Source: a virus
Strand: one strand, 5' to 3'
Virus record (IMG/VR): IMGVR_UViG_3300031772_000024
Location: 1 to 64,000 of that record
DNA length: 64,000 nt
Shown here piece after piece: positions 39,892 to 48,216 of the stretch. Every line of letters begins with the position of its first letter. The first letter of the stretch is position 1. The translations under genes were made by a program, and so were the position numbers. A model generated the notes under the pieces. The model had not been told where the DNA came from. It did not search any database and was given only the letters and a program-made list of their open reading frames with translations.

Positions 39892-39986
39892 TCTCTTGGA
39901 CGCCAGTCACGTTCCGCCACCGTGGAAGGCATCGAAGGGCGACGCGCATGATGTTTCAGGTGTACGACCCCAGGCAGGGAGCGTGA
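39888..39986 (+). CDS. Tiny basic ORF (32 aa)
   Basis: ATG 39888 overlaps the helicase stop (ATGA) and the frame ends 1 nt before the next start. The peptide is Arg/His-rich (FRHRGRHRRATRMMFQVYD). It is real only if translational coupling operates; there is no homology evidence. Confidence 0.35.
   Translation: MISWTPVTFRHRGRHRRATRMMFQVYDPRQGA
39959..39964 (+). promoter_or_regulatory. GGTGTA motif, 23 nt before ATG 39988
   Basis: GGTGTA followed by 23 nt containing CAGGGAG, then ATG 39988. Fits the pattern that long spacing comes with a ribosome site. Confidence 0.45.
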
Positions 39987-39987
39987 C

Positions 39988-40899
39988 ATGAACGAGAACG
40001 GGGAGGTCTGCAAGTTCTGCGGCGGGAGAGGCACGGTCTCCGTCGATGACATGGGCGGCAACGAATGCGTCTGTGCGTACGCGCGGAGGCTCAAGATGCA
40101 CTTGGGACCTGAGATCCTGAGCGCAGAGAACATTCGAAGCCCGTTCTTCGTGCCGGATGGCGACGACTTCACGATGAACAACGTGTTCTTCAAGTCGTAC
40201 TGGCGCGATTTCCTCCCCCATCTCAAGTGGGTTCTCGGGTGCAAGGGGCCGATGTTTCGCTTCCGGATCCTGACGGACGAGAAGCTACGTACCGTCTACG
40301 TTGGCTCCGAGAGCTACACGTCGCGCCCGCGTTCAAAGCGCGACGACATGGACACGAACAACTCCCTCAACGACATCGTCGGGGGGGACATTTCGCTGCT
40401 CATCATACGGCTCGGGTTTCTTGGCTACAAGAACATCGCGATGCCTGGGATCCTGAAGGAGGCCCTCATGCTCCGCGAGGTGGCCCTCAAGCCCACGTGG
40501 ATCGTCGAGTCGCCCAACGCGCCCCTCGTCCCCGGGCACTTCGCCTACAGCGACGAGGTCTTCGAGTACATCTTGGAGCGCTTCAAGAGCGTGAAGGTGT
40601 CCGACTTCGATGCCGCCCGCGAGGACGGTGTAGCTCCTCAGCGGTACTCAAAGAAGGCCAAGCCCGAAGTCGTCGAGGACGTGGACTTCTCGACGCCGCA
40701 GGTGGAGCCCGAAGAGATCCCCGCAGAGGCTCTACCCGAGCCCGAGCAGCAGGAGACGCCGCTAGAGCGCCACATACGAGAGAAGAAGCGGTCAACACCG
40801 CCGCCTTCTCGGATGCACACGGACGTGGACGTAGAGAGCATGGGTTTGCCTTCGTTCAGCAGCAGCGGCAACGGCAAACGGAAGGGGAGGAAGTTTTGA
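39988..40899 (+). CDS. Probable replicative helicase loader-type protein
   Basis: 303 aa from ATG 39988. N-terminal DnaJ-type zinc knuckle CKFCGGRGTVSVDD...CVCAYAR. The central region has strands and helices of a RecA/AAA-like domain, including DISLLIIRLGFLGYK and MPGILKEALMLREVALKPTW, but no Walker A was seen. The C-terminal 100 residues are acidic and disordered. Its position directly before DnaB, with overlapping ends, suggests it is the loader or an accessory factor for that helicase. Inference mainly from position. Confidence 0.55.
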   Translation: MNENGEVCKFCGGRGTVSVDDMGGNECVCAYARRLKMHLGPEILSAENIRSPFFVPDGDDFTMNNVFFKSYWRDFLPHLKWVLGCKGPMFRFRILTDEKLRTVYVGSESYTSRPRSKRDDMDTNNSLNDIVGGDISLLIIRLGFLGYKNIAMPGILKEALMLREVALKPTWIVESPNAPLVPGHFAYSDEVFEYILERFKSVKVSDFDAAREDGVAPQRYSKKAKPEVVEDVDFSTPQVEPEEIPAEALPEPEQQETPLERHIREKKRSTPPPSRMHTDVDVESMGLPSFSSSGNGKRKGRKF

Positions 40900-42887
40900 A
40901 GCAGGTCCTACGGTCAGTCATCGACTTTGGCGACGGCGACAACAAGATTTCCCAGGACAACCTCATCCTGAACCTTCAGAAGCTCGTAGCGTCCCACTAC
41001 GAGTGGACGAGGCCGGATGACCAGCGCCTCTACACGTTCGTCGTCACCTTCTTCCAGCAGCGCATGGAAGTCCCCTCCGCGCAGACGATGGAGGACTACT
41101 TCGAGCGACTGAAGGACATCGAAGCCGTCGAGCGGCTCAAGGACGTAAAGAGCGTCCCGTCGTACATCCGAACGAACTTCGATGAGCTGCTGAAGACTTC
41201 GCTCGAAGACCAGCACCGCATCAAGGCCGTCGCGCTCCTCAAAGAGGCGCAGGAGATCATCACCAAGGGCCTGGAGATCGAGGGCGAGCGGAAGCAGGGC
41301 GTCCGGGACGGTATCCAGCACTTCGCTTCGAAGGCCAACGACCTCATCATCTCGGACTACAACGCCAGGACACGCGGCGACATTCGCGACGACGGTGAGG
41401 ATATCTGGAACGAATACCAGCAGGCCAAGGTCAACAAGGACAAGGTCTGGGGTAAGTTCACGGGCCTCAACAACATCGACACGAACTGCCACGGCGCCAA
41501 GAAGGGCGAACTCTGGATTCACGCGGCATACCCAGGTGAGCTGAAGTGCCTTGCGGGTGATGTGACGATTTTCGACCACAGAACGAATCGCCGTCGAACA
41601 CTGCACGAGCTTTTCCAAAGCGGGGATCTGCCGATCGTGACCGCCCTCGATCGCGAAGGTGAGACACACAAACTCGTTCTCGCGGAGACTTCACATCTTG
41701 TCGAGAACGGCGTTCGTGCCGTACATGACCTTCGCCTGTCCTCGGGCCGACAGATCGGCGCGACCGGGAACCACAAGTTCTTCACGCCATCTGGCTGGAA
41801 GAGGCTCGACGAGCTGACGCTGGGTGATTGGGTTGCCGTACCTTCAGCCCGGTGGCGTCACGCGAACACAACAAAGTACCGCCCTTCGGCGCAAGCGGAC
41901 ACTCTCGCGCTCTTCGCCTCGGCGCCCGCGGTGCGCAAGGCACTGGAGGGGGATTTGTCCTGGGAGCAAGTCGTGGCCATCGACTTCCGTGGGGAAGAGC
42001 TGACCTACGATCTCTCCGTGCCGGGCCACCACACGTTCGTTGCGAACGACATCGTGACTCACAACACCAGCCTCGCGATGAACTGGTGCTACAACCTGGT
42101 CACTCGCTACAAGGCCAACGTCCTCTACGTCAGCCTTGAAATGCCCTATCACCAGCTACGGCGCATCGGCTACGTGATCCACTCCGCGAGCGCCAAGTGG
42201 CAGATGGAGGGCTTCGAGAAGCCCCTCGATTACCGCATGGTCCGCGACGGCATGCTCTCGCCGAAGGACGAGGCCTTCTACCAAGAAGTGATCCGGGATT
42301 TCCACAAAAACCCGGAATACTCGTCCTTCGAAGTCTGGAGCCCGGACCGCGAGGTCGACATGGACGACATCCGATTGGAAGCCGAGCTGCTTCACAAGCG
42401 GATGGAGGTCGGCATGATCGTTCTCGACCACGGCATGCTCGTGAACCCGCGGCGGAAGAAGCGCTCGAAGGACTACGTCGTCGAGTTGAACTCGGTCATT
42501 CGTGACGCGAAGAAGCTCGCCCTCCACTTCAACCAAGGTGAAGGCATCCCTGTCCTCATGCTGTTCCAGATCAACCGGCAGGGGAAGGTGGAGGCCGACA
42601 AGAACGAGGGTAGGTACAAGATGAGCGCGCTCACGTACGCCAATGAAACGGACAAGAGCGCGGACATCATCACGACGACGTACCTCAACGACGAGCATCG
42701 CCGGCAAGGTACGACCCTGCTCTGCAACCTAAAGAACCGGGATAACCCCCTCTTCGAGCCCTTTCCTGCCGAAGTGAACTTCTCCTCACGCCGCATCCGT
42801 AACCGCAATTCGATGAACACGAACTACGGCCACGGCATGAGCGCAGACATTCACTCGGATGCCATTCAAATGGCGTCGATCATATGA
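40896..42887 (+). CDS. DnaB-type replicative helicase, interrupted by an intein
   Basis: 663 aa precursor from TTG 40896 (GGGGAGG upstream, overlapping the previous stop); 490 aa after splicing. After the N-terminal helical domain comes the RecA core. The P-loop reads AAYPGELK, intein, TSLAMNW. Walker B follows at GMIVLDHGML, and the DnaB Q/R region at VLMLFQINRQG. A hexameric 5'-3' helicase at the replication fork. The P-loop lacks the canonical GKT (LKT instead), as in some phage DnaB-like proteins. Primase follows with ATGA overlap. Confidence 0.88.
   Translation: MKQVLRSVIDFGDGDNKISQDNLILNLQKLVASHYEWTRPDDQRLYTFVVTFFQQRMEVPSAQTMEDYFERLKDIEAVERLKDVKSVPSYIRTNFDELLKTSLEDQHRIKAVALLKEAQEIITKGLEIEGERKQGVRDGIQHFASKANDLIISDYNARTRGDIRDDGEDIWNEYQQAKVNKDKVWGKFTGLNNIDTNCHGAKKGELWIHAAYPGELKCLAGDVTIFDHRTNRRRTLHELFQSGDLPIVTALDREGETHKLVLAETSHLVENGVRAVHDLRLSSGRQIGATGNHKFFTPSGWKRLDELTLGDWVAVPSARWRHANTTKYRPSAQADTLALFASAPAVRKALEGDLSWEQVVAIDFRGEELTYDLSVPGHHTFVANDIVTHNTSLAMNWCYNLVTRYKANVLYVSLEMPYHQLRRIGYVIHSASAKWQMEGFEKPLDYRMVRDGMLSPKDEAFYQEVIRDFHKNPEYSSFEVWSPDREVDMDDIRLEAELLHKRMEVGMIVLDHGMLVNPRRKKRSKDYVVELNSVIRDAKKLALHFNQGEGIPVLMLFQINRQGKVEADKNEGRYKMSALTYANETDKSADIITTTYLNDEHRRQGTTLLCNLKNRDNPLFEPFPAEVNFSSRRIRNRNSMNTNYGHGMSADIHSDAIQMASII
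41547..42065 (+). mobile_element. Mini-intein in the helicase P-loop (173 aa)
   Basis: Begins CLAGDVTIFD, contains block B ATGNHKFFTPSGW, and ends TFVANDIVTHN followed by Thr+1. No endonuclease domain is present. It splits the ATP-binding loop between Lys and Thr-Ser, a highly conserved site. Confidence 0.93.
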
Positions 42888-43522
42888 GCGCCATGGCCCG
42901 CGATTTCCAAGACGAAGCCCGCAAAGAGTCCGTCCACAGCGAGGCGATCAAGCAGTGGGTCCAGATGCGCATCAAGACCCTCCACGAGAGGGTCACGGCG
43001 CACGACGTTCTGCGCCGCTACGATGTGAAGCTCCAGTACAACTCGGACCGCTCGGAGCAGATTGCCTGCCCGTTCCATGGCGAGGACAAGAACCCCTCTG
43101 CCCGCGTCTACCCGGAGACGAACGAAGGCCCTTCGCACGTCTGGTGTTACGTCTGCCGAGAGAGCTGGGACTGCATCAAGCTCTGGAAGAAGTTCACGGC
43201 CTTCGAGGGTCGCTTCACGGCGCTCCTTCGGGACCTTGAGCGTAACTTCGGAATCACCCCTCCAGAGACCCCCGAGGGGACGTTCTTCGAGCGCGATGAG
43301 AACGCCGAAGAGATCAAGAACCTGTTCGAGGTGTGTGAGCGGAGGCTCGCGGGCGCAAGGCGAGCCTTCGACATGAAGGGGTACCTCACGATCGGATCGA
43401 TCCTCGACCGCGCCTGGTTCAACTACAACAAGAGGATCTTGGTGCCAGACGAGGCCAAGATCCTCTTGCGTAGGGTTCTCGACAAGGTGGGGGAGAAAGA
43501 GCGCTCGTGCCCCGACGGGTGA
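42884..43522 (+). CDS. DnaG-type primase zinc-binding domain protein
   Basis: 212 aa from ATG 42884. A CHC2 zinc domain is clear: ACPFHGEDKNPSARVYP with CPFH, then HVWCYVC about 25 residues later. The remainder is helical. No TOPRIM active site is visible in this gene. It is either the N-terminal part of a split primase or a zinc-only priming factor. It lies between helicase and polymerase genes with overlapping ends, in a replication operon. Confidence 0.8.
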   Translation: MSAMARDFQDEARKESVHSEAIKQWVQMRIKTLHERVTAHDVLRRYDVKLQYNSDRSEQIACPFHGEDKNPSARVYPETNEGPSHVWCYVCRESWDCIKLWKKFTAFEGRFTALLRDLERNFGITPPETPEGTFFERDENAEEIKNLFEVCERRLAGARRAFDMKGYLTIGSILDRAWFNYNKRILVPDEAKILLRRVLDKVGEKERSCPDG

Positions 43523-43938
43523 CCGCCCATACGAAGGAGATGGGCCAGCTTCCGCTGTACCTCATCTACGAAGCCCAGGGGTTGTGGGAAGAGAAGTGGC
43601 GGCCTCTCCAAGGGCACCCCATCGCTGAAGCATTCACACGTGTCCCAAAGGCCCTTGTCGAGCACGCGCTCCATGGGTGGTCGTCCCCGTTGGTGAAGGC
43701 CCTCGGGCTTTTACCCGCAGGCTGCCTTCGTAAGCTGCCTGTCCCTGCACGGGAATGTGAGGTACGCCGCAAGTGCCCCTTCTACGACAAGGCCCAGTGC
43801 TTCCCCACGGCTAAAGCAATGCCGTGGTGTTACGAGCCCGGAGGTGTAGAGGAGTCGATCAGAGCGCTCGTCTCGGAAGCGATAAGCCTCTGGCGCGAGG
43901 GTGTGTACATCACGGTTGTCTGCGAGGAGGAGCGATGA
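43507..43938 (+). CDS. Small Cys-containing replication-operon protein
   Basis: 143 aa from GTG 43507, overlapping the primase gene by 16 nt and the polymerase gene by 4 nt. It contains four Cys in VRRKCPFYDKAQCFP and PWCYEPGG, possibly a metal site. The overlaps imply coordinated translation with primase and polymerase. Function unknown. Confidence 0.7.
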   Translation: MPRRVTAHTKEMGQLPLYLIYEAQGLWEEKWRPLQGHPIAEAFTRVPKALVEHALHGWSSPLVKALGLLPAGCLRKLPVPARECEVRRKCPFYDKAQCFPTAKAMPWCYEPGGVEESIRALVSEAISLWREGVYITVVCEEER

Positions 43939-46874
43939 ACGACGGGGACGAGCTGCTTGATTTCTTGGAAGACCTGGGGAAGAAGTCAAAGCCCTCCGCG
44001 AACGTTGATGTTCCGGACACGGGAGACGCGCCGGAAGCACCGGTCGCCGCACGACCAACACGAGACAACGCGCTCCCCTTCGAAGATGGGGATTCGCCCG
44101 AGGACTTCTTCGCCAACTCGGGCATCAAGCAAGAGCGCGATGTCAATGTGACGTTGAAGCCGTGGATGAAGTACCACGAGTTCATCGTCATCGAGACGGT
44201 GGCGCAGCTCGAAGCGCTCGTCGATGAGGCCATTGCCTCGGGTCGATGCGCTATCGACTTGGAAACGCAGGGGCTCGACGGTCGCATCGACTACGACGAG
44301 AACAACGTCCCGCGGACGAAGCACCAGATCGTCGGGTACTGTCTCGCGCCCGGTGACGCCAAGAAGGGCTACTACGTCCCGATTCGCCACCGCCCGCGTG
44401 ACGGCGGACCGGTGAATAACGTCCCTCTCGAAGAAGCCAACGCGGCCATCAAGCGACTCTGCTTGGCGTCGCAGCCCGTGCCTGACCCGAGCGATCCCGA
44501 CCCGCTCGGGTTCCGCAAGATGAAGACCCCGCCGCGGGTCGTTCTCTACTTCTGGTACGCGAAGTTCGACCAGGAGTTCCTGTACCCGGTGACGGGCATC
44601 GACTTCTGGCACCCCGACTCGTTCGAGGATGGCCTGCTCGCGTCGTTCGTCCTCTACACGGACGACGGTGACCTGAGCCTCAAGTACAAGGCACCCGCGG
44701 TCCTCCGAGACCAGGACGGCAACCCCTACGAGATGATCAAGTTCAAGGACTTGTTCGTGAAGGGGCGTGCTCTGGAGTTCGACCAGCTTTCAGCCGAGGA
44801 GGCACGCCACTACGCGTGCTCCGACGCCATCTGCACAAGCCTCCTTTGCCAGCACCCGACGATCGTGCCGCAGGTGAAGGCCAAGACGAACCTGGCAACG
44901 ACCTACCGTATCGAGAAGCAGTGCATTCAGGCCACGCGCGTGATGGAGCGCCACCGGGTCAAGGTCGACCGGGAGAAACTCCGCGAGATCCTCACGGACC
45001 ACATCGGGAAGCGCGAGACCGTCCGCGCTCAGATCGTGGACCTCGCCACCAGCCGAGGCTTCCACGGCTTCGAACCCGGATCGTCCAAGCAATTGTCGGA
45101 CTTTCTCTTCGGCGAGAAGGGGCTCGACATCAAGCTCACGATCGAGCACCCGGACTTCCCTGGCGGCAAGCCCGCCAAGCACGCAGCTTCGGGCCAGTAC
45201 AAAACCGACGCCGCGACGATCGAGCAGCTCGTCAACGAGATGGGCAAAGACCACGCACCGGTCGTGCTCAACCAGATGATCGAGTGGCGGGAGCACGACA
45301 AGGTCATCGGGACGTACCTCGAAAAGCTAGTCAACAACCCCGACAAGAACGACGAGCTTAGGTTCAACTTCAAAGAGACCGGGACGGCGACGGGCCGTTT
45401 CAGCGCACCCCAAGGGGACGCGACGCAGGGCTTTTCCGGTGTCCCCGTCCACGGGATCCCTGGCGACTCGCAGATGCGGCAAGCCTTCATCGCTCGCCCT
45501 GGCTACACGATGGCCAAGTGCGACTACGCAGGCCAGGAGCTTCGCATTGCGGCGAACGTGTCGGGCGAGCCCATCTGGATCGAGGAGTTCCTTCGGATCG
45601 GGGGTGGAGACCTCCACACCATCACGGCGAGGGCGTTCTTCAACGTGGACAAGCCCACGCCCGAGCAACGCAAGATGGCGAAGATCGCCAACTTCGCCTT
45701 GGTCTACGGCGGCGGCCCCGCGGCCATCATGCGCGCCACCGGCTGTGACCGCATGGAGGCCACGCGCCGCAAGCAGGCGTTCGATAAGACCGTGCCGGTA
45801 TTCGCCGGGTGGGTGAAGCAACAGCACAAGGCCGTCAAGGAGAACCTCGGGATCACCAACCCCTTCGGGCGGTGGATCGCGATTCCGGACGCCGCGGTCA
45901 AGGCGAACGAAACGCTCCACAACAAGGTGCTGACAGAGGAGGACGCGAAGAAGATCCGCGCCGCCTGCGAGCGTCACTCGACGAACTACCCGATCCAGTC
46001 GTCCGGCGCGGACATCATGAAGATCGCGCTCATCACGCTCCACAAGGAGTTCTACAAGCGCGGATGGCTGCGGAATGGCGGCGATGACTCCGTCCGAATG
46101 CTCCTCACGGTGCACGACGAAATCGTCTTCGAGATCAAGCACGAGCGTGTGGAGGAGGCGATCCCGATCATCGTCGAGGGTATGGCCCTCCCGGGCCGTA
46201 TGGCCCGTCCGCCCTTCTCACCCATCTGGCGCATCCCTCTGATCGTCGAGCCCTTGCTCGGGGACTCGTGGGGCGGCAAGTACAACTGGGAGATGATGAC
46301 CGTCGGCCACACGGGCACGATGGCCAGCATGAAGCTCAAGGAGTACGAGATGCCGATGCACATCGAGATGGGGGAGAAGGTTTACCACCGCATCCCGCCG
46401 TGGCTCGAAGGCATCGTGAAGCCGGGCTGGGAGCGCACGGGCGAGGTTCCGAAGGGTGTCCTGCTTCTCCTGAAGCCGACAGGTTCGACCCCGCCTCCAC
46501 CTCAACCCCCGGGTGGTGGAGGTGGCGAAGTACGGACCGACTCGGCGCCCCCGCCCGCGGCATCACGCCCGGCGACCACGATACACCCTCCGCCCCCCGC
46601 GGCTGCCGCGCCTGCAAAGCCACTCGCAGAGAAGGCCGTGCGCTTCATCATCGAGAAGTTGAGCAACGATACGGTGCGGATCGTCAACGTCATTGTCGCC
46701 AAGAGCATGGAGCCCGTAACGGGGGCTTTACTCGTTCTGACGGATCCCCGTGGGAGCACCCTGATTGACCCCAGTCTGAACGTTCGTGTGGATCCCGAGA
46801 AGTTCTCTACGGGGCTCCGTGAGCACACCTTGTCGGATGGCAAATACGAGAGCGGGCCTTATCAAAAGCCTTAG
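43935..46874 (+). CDS. Family A DNA polymerase
   Basis: 979 aa from ATG 43935 (GGAGGAGCG upstream). A DnaQ-like 3'-5' exonuclease segment has CAIDLETQGLDG (about 105). The polymerase motifs are A, KCDYAGQELRIAAN (about 530); B, KMAKIANFALVYGGG (about 582, with conserved Lys/Tyr); and C, VHDEIVFE (about 726). The N-terminal 60 residues are acidic. The C-terminus carries an unusual extra about 125 residues after a Pro-rich linker (PPPPQPPGGGGG), ending in a beta domain of unknown function. It is the replicative polymerase of the phage. Confidence 0.95.
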   Translation: MNDGDELLDFLEDLGKKSKPSANVDVPDTGDAPEAPVAARPTRDNALPFEDGDSPEDFFANSGIKQERDVNVTLKPWMKYHEFIVIETVAQLEALVDEAIASGRCAIDLETQGLDGRIDYDENNVPRTKHQIVGYCLAPGDAKKGYYVPIRHRPRDGGPVNNVPLEEANAAIKRLCLASQPVPDPSDPDPLGFRKMKTPPRVVLYFWYAKFDQEFLYPVTGIDFWHPDSFEDGLLASFVLYTDDGDLSLKYKAPAVLRDQDGNPYEMIKFKDLFVKGRALEFDQLSAEEARHYACSDAICTSLLCQHPTIVPQVKAKTNLATTYRIEKQCIQATRVMERHRVKVDREKLREILTDHIGKRETVRAQIVDLATSRGFHGFEPGSSKQLSDFLFGEKGLDIKLTIEHPDFPGGKPAKHAASGQYKTDAATIEQLVNEMGKDHAPVVLNQMIEWREHDKVIGTYLEKLVNNPDKNDELRFNFKETGTATGRFSAPQGDATQGFSGVPVHGIPGDSQMRQAFIARPGYTMAKCDYAGQELRIAANVSGEPIWIEEFLRIGGGDLHTITARAFFNVDKPTPEQRKMAKIANFALVYGGGPAAIMRATGCDRMEATRRKQAFDKTVPVFAGWVKQQHKAVKENLGITNPFGRWIAIPDAAVKANETLHNKVLTEEDAKKIRAACERHSTNYPIQSSGADIMKIALITLHKEFYKRGWLRNGGDDSVRMLLTVHDEIVFEIKHERVEEAIPIIVEGMALPGRMARPPFSPIWRIPLIVEPLLGDSWGGKYNWEMMTVGHTGTMASMKLKEYEMPMHIEMGEKVYHRIPPWLEGIVKPGWERTGEVPKGVLLLLKPTGSTPPPPQPPGGGGGEVRTDSAPPPAASRPATTIHPPPPAAAAPAKPLAEKAVRFIIEKLSNDTVRIVNVIVAKSMEPVTGALLVLTDPRGSTLIDPSLNVRVDPEKFSTGLREHTLSDGKYESGPYQKP

Positions 46875-46883
46875 GGGGTAAGT

Positions 46884-47606
46884 ATGGCTACTCGTCGCGA
46901 CCTGTACGGAGAGTGCAACCTTGAAGGGGCACCTGAACCCGACTTCAAGGAGCAGTGCTGCGACAAATGCCTGAACCCCGATTGCGCTAGGAGCACTTGG
47001 GGGACGACCCGGTTCGAGAACCGGGTCGCGGCCTGGGAGGACAAGCTCTTTCTGAACGTCGCGCGAATGCCGCGCGAAGACCCACGCTACCCGCTACTGA
47101 CCGCTCAAGGGTTCGTGACGATCGACGTAGGGCCAGCCCCTTCGGTCAGGGGCTGGGATGACCCGAGAGACATTCAAGGTGGCGCCTCGGTCTCACACGT
47201 CCGAATGCCGCAGGAAGAGGAGCCGGCTAAGCAAGCACCCGCGTTGGCTCCACCCGCGCCCGTGCTGCTTCTGCCACCAGGCTTTCCTACGCTGCGGGAA
47301 CAGCCGTTGGTCTCTCCGCCCCCTCCCGTGGTAGAAGCGGCCCCTGCGCCCCCACCGGAGCCGCCAAAAGCGGCCCCCGCACCTCAGGCGCAGCCGCGAA
47401 CGCCAGACTGGTCGTCCGCCGCTGCGGCGTCCACGATGAACACCCCCTTCCAGACTGGGCGCATGTTGCAGGGCGCACCATCGGGCGCTTCCGCGCAGCA
47501 AGGGGTCGACAAATGGGGCGCCCCGGTGCCGCCCCCTGCGAACGAGGCTGCCCCCGCTATCAAGGTCGTTCCTCGCGGAGCCAAGATCAGGTTGGGCGGT
47601 GGGTAG
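46884..47606 (+). CDS. Cys-cluster plus Pro-rich protein
   Basis: 240 aa from ATG 46884 (GGGGGTAAG upstream). The N-terminus has C11, C25, C26, C29, C34 (ECNLEG, KEQCCDKCLNPDCARS), a likely metal-binding cluster. The C-terminal 130 residues are Pro/Ala-rich and disordered. The gene contains a near-perfect 24-nt palindrome at 47005-47028. Function unknown. Confidence 0.7.
   Translation: MATRRDLYGECNLEGAPEPDFKEQCCDKCLNPDCARSTWGTTRFENRVAAWEDKLFLNVARMPREDPRYPLLTAQGFVTIDVGPAPSVRGWDDPRDIQGGASVSHVRMPQEEEPAKQAPALAPPAPVLLLPPGFPTLREQPLVSPPPPVVEAAPAPPPEPPKAAPAPQAQPRTPDWSSAAAASTMNTPFQTGRMLQGAPSGASAQQGVDKWGAPVPPPANEAAPAIKVVPRGAKIRLGGG
47005..47028. repeat. 24-nt palindrome inside a coding region
   Basis: CGACCCGGTTC, GA, GAACCGGGTCG: 11-bp perfect arms with a 2-nt centre. 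It lies inside the coding sequence at residues about 41-49. Could be an operator or hairpin; it could also be a chance result of high GC content. Confidence 0.6.
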
Positions 47607-47612
47607 GACGTC

Positions 47613-47618
47613 GGTGTA
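47613..47618 (+). promoter_or_regulatory. GGTGTA motif, 24 nt before ATG 47643
   Basis: GGTGTA followed by a leader holding AAGGAG, then ATG 47643. Long spacing with a ribosome site. Confidence 0.5.
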
Positions 47619-47642
47619 AGTATCCGGCCAAGGAGCGACGAG

Positions 47643-47816
47643 ATGCTAGTCAAAGCCACCATCAAGACGAATGGCGAGGTCATCAACGAGGTGATCGACC
47701 GTCAACAGGACCTTTGCAGCAAGGTCTACCAGATCACGAACGCCCTCGGCCGTCAGTTGTCCGATGAGGACACGGGCCCCGAGTGCGACACCGTGCAAGA
47801 AATCTCGAACGAGTAA
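47643..47816 (+). CDS. DUF2997-like small protein
   Basis: 57 aa from ATG 47643 (AAGGAG upstream). MLVKATIKTNGEVINEVIDR, a central Cys, and LGRQLSDEDTGPECDTV resemble the DUF2997 pattern. It is the first gene of a three-gene set with a DUF1257-like gene and a Ycf46-like ATPase, the order known from cyanobacteria, plastids and some phages. Confidence 0.6.
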   Translation: MLVKATIKTNGEVINEVIDRQQDLCSKVYQITNALGRQLSDEDTGPECDTVQEISNE

Positions 47817-47827
47817 GGAGTCGCACA

Positions 47828-48151
47828 ATGAGCAAGAGGGTTACAACACTCACAGAGGTCAAGGACAGGGCCATCGCGGAGAAGGCACTCCGGGATTCGG
47901 CCATGGGGTTCCGCTCCGACGGTGCCACCATCTACATCACATCGGGAGCGCTCGCGGGCGCGACGATCGACCTCACGACCGGTGTCGTGAGCGGCGACGA
48001 CATGACCCACTCGGCTGCGTCGATGGGCAAGCTCCGCCAGCTTTACTCCGAGGCAAAGATGCGCCTCATGATCGCCAACCAGGGCGGCAGCATCCAGTCG
48101 ACGAAGACGCTCTCGAACGGCGACATCGAGCTGCTGTACCAAGTCGGCTGA
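47828..48151 (+). CDS. DUF1257 (Ycf35-like) protein
   Basis: 107 aa from ATG 47828. VTTLTEVKDRAIAEKALRD at the N-terminus and LRQLYSEAKMRLMIANQGG plus SNGDIELLYQVG at the C-terminus match the DUF1257 pattern. The function is not established in the family. It sits between the DUF2997-like gene and the Ycf46-like ATPase, with a hairpin before the latter. Confidence 0.65.
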   Translation: MSKRVTTLTEVKDRAIAEKALRDSAMGFRSDGATIYITSGALAGATIDLTTGVVSGDDMTHSAASMGKLRQLYSEAKMRLMIANQGGSIQSTKTLSNGDIELLYQVG

Positions 48152-48164
48152 GTCTCTCCAGAGA

Positions 48165-48194
48165 GGGCCGCGGGGTAGATGGTCCCCACGGCCC
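48165..48194 (+). terminator. GC-rich hairpin before the AAA gene
   Basis: GGGCCG-C-GGGG pairs with CCCC-A-CGGCCC (one C-A mismatch) around an 8-nt loop, then CTTCT. A probable partial terminator between the DUF1257-like and AAA genes. Confidence 0.55.
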
Positions 48195-48216
48195 CTTCTG
48201 CATAAATGAGGATCGA

